A stretch of 64,000 nt of DNA. Source: Gordonia aichiensis NBRC 108223. GTDB taxonomy: Bacteria; Actinomycetota; Actinomycetes; Mycobacteriales; Mycobacteriaceae. A program made the translations under genes and the position numbers. Under the pieces are notes generated by a model. That model had not been told where the DNA came from and searched no databases. It saw only the letters and a program-made list of their open reading frames with translations. Below are positions 8,099 to 16,694 of the stretch, piece after piece. The stretch is taken from the NCBI RefSeq assembly GCF_000332975.1, contig NZ_BANR01000003.1:496001-560000 (forward strand), written 5' to 3'. The stretch's first letter is position 1. The number at the start of each line of letters is the position of its first letter.

Positions 8099-9730
8099 CT
8101 AGTCGGCTGCGGCGGTCGCTGGTGCGGCGTCCGCGGCGTGTGTGGCGCTCGCATCGGCGTTGCGGTTGCCGACGCGACGGCGACGCCGCCTGCGTGGCTT
8201 GCCCTCGCCCCCGTCTGATGTGGTCGCCGCATTGTCGGACGCTGCCTTCGTGGTTGCGGTGTCGTCCCCGGACCCTGTGTTCTTCTGTGCCCCTGTGTTC
8301 TTCTGGGTCCCGGTGTCATTCTGTGCTCCGCTGTCGCCCGACCCGGTCGACTTGCCGCCACGTGTCCGACGTCGGGTCCGCGAACTCGCGGTGCGCTCGG
8401 AGCGGGGCTTGCGCTCGACGCGTTCACCCTCGGAGTGCTCGCGCTTGGGTGCGGCGACACGGCCGGTGGCCGACTCGGGGATACCGAGCTCCTCGCGCAG
8501 GTGATCCGACGTCGAGTAGGTCTCGGCGGGTTCGGGCACACCCAGTTTCAGCGCTGAGTCGATGAGCTCCCAGCGGTGCAGCTCGTCCCAGTCGACGAGG
8601 GTGATCGCGATACCGGTGCGGCCTGCTCGACCGGTGCGTCCGATCCGGTGCACGTAGGTCTTGTCGTCGTCGGGGCACTGGTAGTTGATCACGTGGGTGA
8701 CGTCGTCGATGTCGATGCCGCGCGCTGCGACATCGGTGGCGACGAGTACATCGATCTCGCCGGTACGGAACTTCTTCAGAGCCTTCTCGCGGGCGACCTG
8801 TCCGAGATCACCGTGGACGGCGCCGACGGAGAATCCGCGCTCAGCCAGGTCGTCGGCGACCTTCTGCGCGGTGCGCTTGGTGCGGGTGAAGATCATCGTC
8901 GCGCCACGACCCTCGGCCTGCAGGATGCGTGCGACGAGTTCTGCCTTGTCGAGTGCGTGCGCGCGATACACGTATTGTGTCGTGCGCTCGTGGACCGCGG
9001 AGTCGTTGGCGTGCTCAGCACGGATGTGGGTTGGACGCTGCAGGAAGGTGCGCGCCAGGGTGACGATGGGGCCGGGCATCGTGGCGGAGAAGAGCATCGT
9101 CTGCTTCTGTGCGGGCAGTGCCGCCATGATTCGTTCGATGTCGGGGAGGAAGCCGAGGTCGAGCATCTCGTCGGCCTCATCGAGGACGAGAACCGCAACC
9201 TTGCCGAGAACCAGATGTCCCTGCTGTGCGAGGTCGAGCAGACGGCCGGGGGTGCCGACGACGACGTCGACGCCCGCCTGCAACTCGGCGATCTGTGACT
9301 CGTACGGGCGACCGCCGTAGATGGAGGCGATCTTCAGCGGGCGCTGTTCCCCGGTGGGGAGGGTGACGGTGAGGTTCTTGGCTGCGACCTCGAGGTCGCC
9401 GGTGACCTGCACACAGAGCTCACGGGTCGGCACGATCACGAGTGCGCGGGGAGTGTTGTCGAGGGGGCGGAGGCCGCTCTCCTCGGCGTGCATCAGCCGG
9501 TGCAGCAGCGGCACGCCGAAGCCGAAGGTCTTGCCCATGCCCGTGCGGGCCTGGCCGATGAGATCGCTGCCGGCGAGGGCGAGGGGAAGTGTGAGCTCCT
9601 GGATCGCGAAGGTGTGGGTCTTGCCGTCTGCGATCAGCGCGTCGACGATGTGCTCGTCGACGCCGAGCTCGGCGAAGGTCGGGGGAGTGTGGGTGTCGTC
9701 GACGATGGTCGTCTGGACGCCGGGTTCTGT
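8099..9730 (-). CDS. rhlE: DEAD-box RNA helicase RhlE
   Basis: ATP-dependent RNA helicase acting on structured RNA. From the ATG at 9730 the protein is 543 aa. It has the Q-motif region (TFAELGVDEHIVDAL), motif I ARTGMGKT, motif II VLDEADEMLD, motif III SAT, and C-terminal motifs VATDVAARGIDI and HRIGRTGRAG. After about residue 415 comes a low-complexity tail with near-repeats (NTGAQKNTG) and an Arg cluster KPRRRRRRR, probably RNA binding. An upstream in-frame start at 9772 would add 14 residues. It is the homologue of Rv3211 and leads the unit with the beta-propeller protein. Confidence 0.9.
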   Translation of the reverse strand, partial: TEPGVQTTIVDDTHTPPTFAELGVDEHIVDALIADGKTHTFAIQELTLPLALAGSDLIGQARTGMGKTFGFGVPLLHRLMHAEESGLRPLDNTPRALVIVPTRELCVQVTGDLEVAAKNLTVTLPTGEQRPLKIASIYGGRPYESQIAELQAGVDVVVGTPGRLLDLAQQGHLVLGKVAVLVLDEADEMLDLGFLPDIERIMAALPAQKQTMLFSATMPGPIVTLARTFLQRPTHIRAEHANDSAVHERTTQYVYRAHALDKAELVARILQAEGRGATMIFTRTKRTAQKVADDLAERGFSVGAVHGDLGQVAREKALKKFRTGEIDVLVATDVAARGIDIDDVTHVINYQCPDDDKTYVHRIGRTGRAGRTGIAITLVDWDELHRWELIDSALKLGVPEPAETYSTSDHLREELGIPESATGRVAAPKREHSEGERVERKPRSERTASSRTRRRTRGGKSTGSGDSGAQNDTGTQKNTGAQKNTGSGDDTATTKAASDNAATTSDGGEGKPRRRRRRRVGNRNADASATHAADAAPATAAAD

Positions 9731-10074
9731 CATGTTTTCTTGTGTGCCTTTCGCATCTGTTCCAGCACGCACGAAAAGGCTCCACTGAGAAGGTCACCGC
9801 GATCTGTCAGCGATGACATGCGGTTCTCCGCATCTCCGGAACGGTCCGGTCTGCGAAGGCGTGGGCTCGATGAGTGCGCGCGCAATGTCCGGTGCCCCGC
9901 GGTCGGTGTGGTCGCTGCCAGATCGTGGTTCGCTGCCTACAGGTCGCGCGGTGTCACGGCGACGATCCAGGGCTCGCTCGGAGGACTCCGGCGTACCAGG
10001 ACGTCGCGGTCGCGACAGTGCACCGGTGTCAAGTGTACTTGGTGAACAGATCGTCACCGACCTACCATCGCCTC

Positions 10075-10764
10075 ATGTCGTCTGCTGCGCCCTCCTCCGA
10101 GCCGTCGTCCACCACGTCGATCGATCCGGAGGACCCGGCGATCGGCAAGCTCTACTCGGTCCTGCTCGCGGGCGAATTCGCCGCGTTTCACCGCTTGATC
10201 GAGGAGTCGGCGATGGCGCCCGACGTGCAGGGGCGCATCAACATCGCCCGCATGGTCGCCTCGGAGATCGCCCACTTCGAGAAGCTCTCCGAACAGGTGA
10301 GCCGACGGGGGATCGATCCGGCGGAAGCCGTGGTGCGCTACAGCGGTGTCTTCGACGAGTATCACCGCGTCACCAATCCGAAGACGTGGTACGAGGCACT
10401 GGTGAAGGCCTACGTCGCCGACGGTCTGGCTGCCGATTTCTACGCGGAGGTCTCCGGCGCGCTGCCGCCGGGACCACGCGCGGTGGTGGCCGAGGTCATG
10501 TCCGCCACCGGGAGCTCGTCATTCGCCCGCGAGGAGGTGTGCACGGCGATCGAGGTCAATCCCGCGTTGCGATCGCCGTTGACGCTGTGGGGGCGTCGAC
10601 TACTCGGTGAGGCCATCACGCACGCTCAGTGGGTGCTCGCGGCAGAGGAGGAGGTCACCGACCTGCTCTTCTCGGGGGCGGCGTCGCTTCAGGGGATGGC
10701 CGGATTCTTCGACGTCGTCGCCGACCGGCACAGCGCGCGCATGGCCGACCTCGGACTCGGCTGA
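10075..10764 (+). CDS. Ferritin-like fold protein (Rv3210c-like)
   Basis: A 229-aa all-helical protein with carboxylate/His motifs typical of di-iron ferritin-like proteins (EFAAFHRLIEES, ASEIAHFEKL, GEAITHAQWVLAAEEE). The family is sometimes linked to MiaE-like tRNA hydroxylases, but the assignment to a reaction is not secure. It sits between rhlE and the DUF3107 gene, as in M. tuberculosis. TACCAT (10063-10068) lies six bases before the ATG and there is no ribosome site, so the mRNA is probably leaderless. Confidence 0.75.
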   Translation: MSSAAPSSEPSSTTSIDPEDPAIGKLYSVLLAGEFAAFHRLIEESAMAPDVQGRINIARMVASEIAHFEKLSEQVSRRGIDPAEAVVRYSGVFDEYHRVTNPKTWYEALVKAYVADGLAADFYAEVSGALPPGPRAVVAEVMSATGSSSFAREEVCTAIEVNPALRSPLTLWGRRLLGEAITHAQWVLAAEEEVTDLLFSGAASLQGMAGFFDVVADRHSARMADLGLG

Positions 10765-10857
10765 GTCGCCCGACGGTCGCCGGACGGTTCGTTCGCTGTC
10801 AGCGGAGCGGGTGTCCGCGTCCCGCGGCACTGCACTAGCCTTGTGCCACAGGCCCTG

Positions 10858-10882
10858 CGGCGCCCGAGTTGTTCGGGCGCCG
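10858..10882 (+). repeat. Perfect hairpin in the leader of the DUF3107 gene
   Basis: CGGCGCCCGA and TCGGGCGCCG form a ten-pair stem closing a five-base loop. No T-run follows, so it is not a normal intrinsic terminator. A TAGCCT -10-like hexamer at 10836-10841 would start transcription just upstream, placing the hairpin near the 5' end of the mRNA. Confidence 0.6.
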
Positions 10883-10956
10883 GAGTCGTGCAAGACCAGT
10901 TGCCTCACACATCAGTCGCGCGAGCTGCGCGCGGCGTCGCCAACGGAAGGGTGGCC

Positions 10957-11187
10957 ATGTCCGTCGAAGTGAAGATCGGCATCACCGACAGCCCGCGAGA
11001 ACTGTCCATCCAGTCGGCGCTCAGCGGCGACAAGGCATTGGCGACCGTGGAGTCCGCGCTTGCGGGCAAGGAGTCGTTGCTGACGCTGACCGACGAGAAG
11101 GGTTCACGCTTCCTGATCCCGGTGACCAAGATCGCCTACGTCGAGGTCGGCAGCTCGGAGACCCGACGCGTCGGGTTCGGTGGCTGA
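10957..11187 (+). CDS. DUF3107 protein (TB9.4-like)
   Basis: A 76-aa protein whose start (MSVEVKIGITDSPRELSIQS) and end (KIAYVEVGSSETRRVGFGG) match the small actinobacterial DUF3107/TB9.4 family (Rv3208A). Function is unknown; the family is widespread in Actinobacteria and usually lies beside a TetR regulator, as here. The ATG has a GGAAGG ribosome site six bases upstream, and the leader contains a strong hairpin. The gene converges on the TetR gene. Confidence 0.88.
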   Translation: MSVEVKIGITDSPRELSIQSALSGDKALATVESALAGKESLLTLTDEKGSRFLIPVTKIAYVEVGSSETRRVGFGG

Positions 11188-11229
11188 ACGCCCGACAGAT
11201 CCAGCGCTCACAGCGGTGTAGCGCGCCTG

Positions 11230-11973
<744 letters not shown>

Positions 11974-12095
11974 TCAGGCGACGTGACCGGGGTCGCACCA
12001 AAGTGGGCCGCCGCTGCCCGGTGTCGTTTCCCGATGCGTGCTGGGCGCCGGTCGCCTCCCCGGATTGTGTGGGTACCTGTGAGAAAGTTGTCCCT

Positions 12096-13277
12096 GTGAG
12101 CCACACAGACAGTGGGCCGGATCGGTCGGCGGAGCGCGGCGACCCTCGTCGGGGCGACGCGCCGACACGCCGGGTCAGGGCAGGGGACGTGGGGTCGCGT
12201 GCTGCGCGTGGGGGACGTTCCGAACAGCGCGTGGAGAACTCGTCGCTCGCCGACACCACCCGGATCGAGAAGGTTCGAGCAGGCTCGGCGCCGGCGTCGG
12301 GCGGACGTCCGCGGTCGCGTCCGCTCCCGGATCAGCCGCTGCGAGCCCGATGGGACCCCACCGACGACAACGGCCGCACGCGTGTCGACCGCGACGCGCA
12401 GCCCGAGCGTAAGAAGCAGAGTGCGCTCGGTCGTTTCGTCTCGACCTACGGATGGCGCGCATACGCCATTCCGGTCCTGCTCCTGCTCACCATCGTGCTG
12501 ATCGTGGTGACCGCACGCGACGGCGGGTCGAGCACCGATGCGTCGAGTTCGGACGTCACTCCTGCCGCTCAGCGCAACACCGATATCACCAAGGAGACCA
12601 AGCCGGTTGGCGCGCCGACGTCGTCGATCAAGGACGTGTCGCTGCCCGCCGGAACGCTGCCCGACGGGGGGCCGTTCACCCAGCAGGGCGAAAAGACCTT
12701 CCACGTGGTTCCCGGCGCGGGCAAGCAGATCGGCACCGGACCGCAGGTGTACACCTACACGGTCGAGGTGGAGGACGGTGTCGCACCGTCGGACTACGGC
12801 AGCGATCGCGCGTTCGGCAAGATGGTCGACGCCACGCTGGCCAATAATCGGAGTTGGATCGGCGACGGCAAGGTGTCGTTCCGTCGCATCGCCGGCGGCG
12901 AGCCGGATCTTCGTGTCTCGCTGAGTTCACCTGGCACGGCGCGCGAGTTGTGCGGATACCAGATCAAACTCGAGACGTCGTGCTTCTATCCTCCCGACAA
13001 GCGCGTGACCATCAATGAAGCCCGCTGGGTGCGCGGAGCGCTCTCGTATGAGGGGGACGACGTCGCCTACCGGCAGTATCTGATCAATCATGAAGTGGGC
13101 CACGGCATCGGCTACGAGAACCATGAGCCGTGCAAGCACGACGGAGCGCTGGCGCCGGTGATGATGCAGCAGTCGTTCGGCGTGGCGAACTCCCAGATCA
13201 TGGCCCTTGATCCGGACATGCAGGCCGACAAGGCGCTGATCTGCAAACCGAACCCCTGGCCCTTCCCCGACAAGTGA
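12096..13277 (+). CDS. Membrane-anchored DUF3152 metalloprotease-like protein
   Basis: A 393-aa homologue of Rv3207c. About 115 N-terminal cytoplasmic residues are Arg-rich, then one membrane segment (AIPVLLLLTIVLIVVTA) and an exported C-terminal DUF3152 domain. That domain carries an HExxH-type zinc motif (NHEVGHGIGYENHEPC) with a third His five residues after it, as in metzincin-like zincins. Four cysteines in the exported domain could form disulfides. GTG 12096 has a GAGAAAG ribosome site; a somewhat earlier start cannot be excluded. Substrate unknown. Confidence 0.82.
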   Translation: MSHTDSGPDRSAERGDPRRGDAPTRRVRAGDVGSRAARGGRSEQRVENSSLADTTRIEKVRAGSAPASGGRPRSRPLPDQPLRARWDPTDDNGRTRVDRDAQPERKKQSALGRFVSTYGWRAYAIPVLLLLTIVLIVVTARDGGSSTDASSSDVTPAAQRNTDITKETKPVGAPTSSIKDVSLPAGTLPDGGPFTQQGEKTFHVVPGAGKQIGTGPQVYTYTVEVEDGVAPSDYGSDRAFGKMVDATLANNRSWIGDGKVSFRRIAGGEPDLRVSLSSPGTARELCGYQIKLETSCFYPPDKRVTINEARWVRGALSYEGDDVAYRQYLINHEVGHGIGYENHEPCKHDGALAPVMMQQSFGVANSQIMALDPDMQADKALICKPNPWPFPDK

Positions 13278-13318
13278 GGATGTCCGGCGCGTGACTGTCG
13301 CGCGACGCCGACCATGTC

Positions 13319-13345
13319 GGGAATGCCCGTGCGCGGCGAGCCGTT
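13319..13345 (+). promoter_or_regulatory. SigH-type promoter of moeZ
   Basis: GGGAAT (13319-13324) and CGTT (13342-13345) match the SigH consensus GGGAAYA-N16-YGTT with the same geometry as the sigH autoregulatory promoter. It lies 42 bases before the moeZ start codon, so the transcript would have a short leader with its own ribosome site. Confidence 0.6.
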
Positions 13346-13387
13346 GCGTAGGTGACTCGGTTTTCCTTTCCAGACGGAGGCGTCGAA

Positions 13388-14560
13388 GTGTCCCTGCCAC
13401 CGCTTGTCGCGCCAGCGGCAGAACTGTCCAATGACGAAGTCGCCCGCTACAGCAGGCACCTGATCATTCCCGATGTGGGAATGGACGGGCAGAAACGCCT
13501 GAAGAATGCCAAGGTGCTCGTTATCGGGGCCGGGGGCCTCGGTTCGCCGACGCTGCTCTATCTCGCGGCCGCGGGTGTGGGGACGATCGGCATCGTCGAG
13601 TTCGACGTCGTCGACGAGTCCAACCTGCAGCGGCAGGTCATTCATGGGCAATCCGACATCGGTCGGCCCAAGGCCGAGAGCGCTCGTGACTCGATCCAGG
13701 AGATCAACCCGTACGTCACCGTCAACATCCACGACGAACGGCTCGAGCCCGAGGGCGCGATCGAGCTGTTCTCGCAGTACGACCTGATCCTCGACGGCAC
13801 CGACAACTTCGCCACCCGCTACCTCGTCAACGACGCCGCGGTGCTCGCGCACAAGCCGTACGTGTGGGGTTCGATCTATCGTTTCGAGGGGCAGGCGTCG
13901 GTGTTCTGGGAAGATGCCCCCGATGGACGCGGCATCAACTATCGCGATCTCTATCCGCAGGCTCCGCCGCCCGGGATGGTTCCCTCATGTGCCGAGGGGG
14001 GCGTGCTCGGCATTCTCTGCGCCTCGATCGGCTCGATCATGGGCACCGAGGCGATCAAGCTGATCTGCGGGATCGGCGAGCCGCTGCTGGGTCGGCTGAT
14101 GGTCTACGACGCCCTCGACATGACCTACCGGACCATCAGGATCCGCAAGGACCCGGAGGGCGAGCGCATCACCGGCCTCATCGACTACGAGGAGTTCTGC
14201 GGTGTGGTGTCGGACGAGGCTGCGCAGGCAGCAGACGGTTCGACGCTGACCCCGCGAGAGTTGAAGGAACGGCTCGACTCAGGTGAGCAACTGGCCCTGA
14301 TCGACGTGCGTGAACCCGTCGAATGGGACATCGTGCACATCGACGGTGCGATGTTGATTCCGAAGGGCGACATCCTCTCGGGCACGGCGCTCGCGCAGAT
14401 CCCGCAGGATCGGCCGACCGTGCTCTACTGCAAGACGGGTATCCGCTCGGCTGAGGCACTCGCTGCGCTCAAGCGCGCAGGGTTCGCCGACGCCACCCAC
14501 CTCCAGGGCGGCGTGACCGCGTGGGCCAACCAGGTCGACAAGGAACTGCCGGTGTACTGA
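13388..14560 (+). CDS. moeZ: Adenylyltransferase/sulfurtransferase MoeZ
   Basis: ThiF/MoeB-type E1-like enzyme fused to a rhodanese domain (390 aa). It adenylates and thiolates sulfur-carrier proteins (MoaD, CysO and ThiS types) for molybdopterin, cysteine and related sulfur transfer. The N-terminal part has the nucleotide motif VLVIGAGGLGSPTLLYLAAA and the conserved NLQRQVIH. The C-terminal rhodanese loop is LYCKTGIRSAEAL, with active Cys348. GTG 13388 is preceded by GACGGAGG and gives the family length (Rv3206c is 392 aa). A SigH-type promoter directly upstream ties it to the thiol-stress response. Confidence 0.93.
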   Translation: MSLPPLVAPAAELSNDEVARYSRHLIIPDVGMDGQKRLKNAKVLVIGAGGLGSPTLLYLAAAGVGTIGIVEFDVVDESNLQRQVIHGQSDIGRPKAESARDSIQEINPYVTVNIHDERLEPEGAIELFSQYDLILDGTDNFATRYLVNDAAVLAHKPYVWGSIYRFEGQASVFWEDAPDGRGINYRDLYPQAPPPGMVPSCAEGGVLGILCASIGSIMGTEAIKLICGIGEPLLGRLMVYDALDMTYRTIRIRKDPEGERITGLIDYEEFCGVVSDEAAQAADGSTLTPRELKERLDSGEQLALIDVREPVEWDIVHIDGAMLIPKGDILSGTALAQIPQDRPTVLYCKTGIRSAEALAALKRAGFADATHLQGGVTAWANQVDKELPVY

Positions 14561-14631
14561 GTCGGCATAACTCCCGGCGCGCCCGCGTCGCTGCCGCAGT
14601 TGGGGGGCTGCGCTCGGTAATCTCTGCAGAC

Positions 14632-15486
14632 GTGCAGAATCCGCAACCGCCCGATCACGTGCTCAACACGTTCGGGCTCACCGCTCACCCGCCCATCGCC
14701 ATGGGCGACACCTGGGTGGGTGGCTGGCGGGTCGGCGAGGTGGTGTTGTCGCTCGTTCCCGATCACGCGCGCGCCGCGTGGTCGGCGTCGGTGCGCGAGA
14801 ACCTGTACGTCGAGGGCCTGCGGATCGCGCGCCCCTTCCGCGCCACCGACGGCCGGTACGTCGTATCCGGGTGGCGTGCGGACACCTACATCGCGGGATG
14901 TCCCGAGCCCCGCCACGACGAGGTGCTCGCCGTCGGCGATCGTCTGCACGAGGTGCTCGCCGACCTCGAGCGTCCGCGCTTCCTACTGCAGCAACCTGCC
15001 CCGCCGCACACCGACGTCGACGTATTCGCCGCCGCTGATCGCGCAGCCTGGGAGGATGTGCCGCTGCGTTCTGCGCGCGCAGCCGGGATGAGCGAGCCGA
15101 CCTCCGACGACGGCCAGCGCAGCGTCGACATGCTCAAGACGCTCGCGACGCTGCGTAAGCCCGTCGAGGTGCCGTCGCAGGTGGTGCACGGAGATCTGTT
15201 CGGCACGGTCCTCTTCGCCGGTGCTGCGGCACCCGGTATCACCGACATCGTGCCCTACTGGCGCCCGGCGCCGTGGGCATCGGCCGTCGTCGTCGTCGAC
15301 TCGCTCGCGTGGGGCGGTGCCGATGACGATCTGGTGCAGCGGTGGGCCGACCAGCCCGAGTGGGCCCAGATGATGTTGCGTGCCACCATGTTCCGGCTCG
15401 CGGTGCATGCACTGCATCCGCGCTCGACGGCAGGTGCGCTACCGGGGCTCGCGCGGGTCGTCGACATCGTGCGGATGATGCTCTAG
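14632..15486 (+). CDS. TIGR02569-family kinase-fold protein (Rv3205c-like)
   Basis: A 284-aa conserved actinobacterial protein. The motif VVHGDLFGTVLF resembles the HGDxxxxN catalytic loop of aminoglycoside-phosphotransferase-like folds, followed by TDIVPYWRPAPWA. The Asn of the canonical loop is not present, so kinase activity is doubtful. The GTG lies eight bases after TAATCT. It follows moeZ as Rv3205c follows Rv3206c. The 3' end overlaps the convergent ATL gene by 48 bases. Confidence 0.72.
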   Translation: MQNPQPPDHVLNTFGLTAHPPIAMGDTWVGGWRVGEVVLSLVPDHARAAWSASVRENLYVEGLRIARPFRATDGRYVVSGWRADTYIAGCPEPRHDEVLAVGDRLHEVLADLERPRFLLQQPAPPHTDVDVFAAADRAAWEDVPLRSARAAGMSEPTSDDGQRSVDMLKTLATLRKPVEVPSQVVHGDLFGTVLFAGAAAPGITDIVPYWRPAPWASAVVVVDSLAWGGADDDLVQRWADQPEWAQMMLRATMFRLAVHALHPRSTAGALPGLARVVDIVRMML

Positions 15487-15804
15487 CGCGTCGCACGGCA
15501 ACCGCGTCGACATGTCCCACCGGCAGTCGCGCAACACGACGCGACCATCACGAATCGGAACGCCTTCGGAGCGCAGTCGCTCGAGCTGACGGGCTGCAAG
15601 ATGCGCGGCGGGCCGACCCGACGCCGGGACCACCCGGTACCAGGGCAGATCTGCGGTGTCGGTGCGCATGATCCAGCCGACGATCCGTGGCGACGAGAGC
15701 CCCGCCGCTTCCGCGAGATCGCCGTAGGTACTCACTTCTCCCGCGGGGATGGCGGTGACGAGCTCGCGCACCGCTTCGACGTCGGCCTCGCTGATCCGCG
15801 CCAT
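15439..15804 (-). CDS. Alkyltransferase-like protein (ATL)
   Basis: A 121-aa MGMT-fold DNA-binding protein. The start, with AGEVSTYGDLAEAAGLSSPRIVG, matches the helix-turn-helix and Arg finger of O6-alkylguanine-DNA alkyltransferases. The usual active site PCHR is replaced by PWYRV, so there is no acceptor cysteine. ATL proteins bind alkylguanine lesions and channel them to nucleotide excision repair rather than removing the alkyl group. Equivalent to Rv3204. The C-terminal about 45 residues are encoded antisense to the preceding gene's 3' end. Confidence 0.85.
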   Translation of the reverse strand: MARISEADVEAVRELVTAIPAGEVSTYGDLAEAAGLSSPRIVGWIMRTDTADLPWYRVVPASGRPAAHLAARQLERLRSEGVPIRDGRVVLRDCRWDMSTRLPCDALEHHPHDVDDPREPR

Positions 15805-15811
15805 CGAGGTG

Positions 15812-16594
15812 TCAACTCCCGTCGCGGATGAGTTGCGCGCACAGCTCGGGTTCGAGGAACGGAACCATGTGCGCGCAGTCGGCGTGGTGGATTGTGACGT
15901 CTGCGGAACGATGATCGGCGCAGGCGTCGAGAAACGACGTCGTCACGAACGGCGGGTCGACGCGGTCGGCGACGACCACGTCGGTTCCGACGCCCGGCGG
16001 CGGCAGCACGAATGGACGGGCCATCTCGCTCCATGCGGTTGCCGTGGCGGGTTCGCTGATCCGCCACCCGACCCGACCGTGCGGCCGGTCGACGAGGTGC
16101 TCGTCGATCTCGCGGTCGAGGTCGCCTGCGGGGACGTCCGACCAGCCCTCGGACAGTTTCGCGGCTCGCGCGGCGTCGGCGTTGGGATAGTCCCAGTTGT
16201 CGAGGCTGTCGGTGGCGACCTCGAGCGCGAAGACCGGGTCGAGGCCCTGCGCCGGATCGAGGAGGATGAGTCGACGGACCCGGTCGGGCATGCGGGCGGC
16301 GAGGCGCACGGCGACGGCGCCACCGAAGGAGTGCCCGACAAGCACGAACTGCTCGGTGGCTCCGGTGTGTACCTCGACCGCCGCGGCGACGGCGTCGACG
16401 TGGTCGTCGAGCCCCCACGGCGGACGCCACGGGGATCTGCCGTGACCGAGCAGATCGGGTGCGATCACCCGGAGCTCGGGGACCGTGGCCGATGCGAAAT
16501 GCTCCCACCGTCGGCCGTGGCCGGTGAGGCCGTGCAACGCGACGACCGCAGCGCCGTCGGGAGGACCGAAGACATAGGTGTGCAGCGGAGCCAT
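15812..16594 (-). CDS. Alpha/beta hydrolase (LipV-like)
   Basis: A 260-aa serine hydrolase with oxyanion region VVALHGLTGHGRRW, nucleophile elbow VGHSFGGAV, an aspartate-containing strand and a late His region. It corresponds to Rv3203 (lipV), an esterase/lipase. The ATG at 16594 was chosen because the protein then begins at the first fold strand (MAPLHTYVFGPPDG) and CATGAT lies six bases upstream. The longer reading frame to 16780 adds 62 residues of unlikely composition. It ends 7 bases from the ATL gene on the same strand, so the two are probably cotranscribed. Confidence 0.85.
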   Translation of the reverse strand: MAPLHTYVFGPPDGAAVVALHGLTGHGRRWEHFASATVPELRVIAPDLLGHGRSPWRPPWGLDDHVDAVAAAVEVHTGATEQFVLVGHSFGGAVAVRLAARMPDRVRRLILLDPAQGLDPVFALEVATDSLDNWDYPNADAARAAKLSEGWSDVPAGDLDREIDEHLVDRPHGRVGWRISEPATATAWSEMARPFVLPPPGVGTDVVVADRVDPPFVTTSFLDACADHRSADVTIHHADCAHMVPFLEPELCAQLIRDGS

Positions 16595-16694
16595 GAACAC
16601 ATCATGCCTCGTACCGCCTGCAGCGCGGTGCGTGCCGCCGCTCGCGTCCCAAGTCGTCTCGAGGAGTGTCGGAGGCGCGTGATTCGATGGACCC

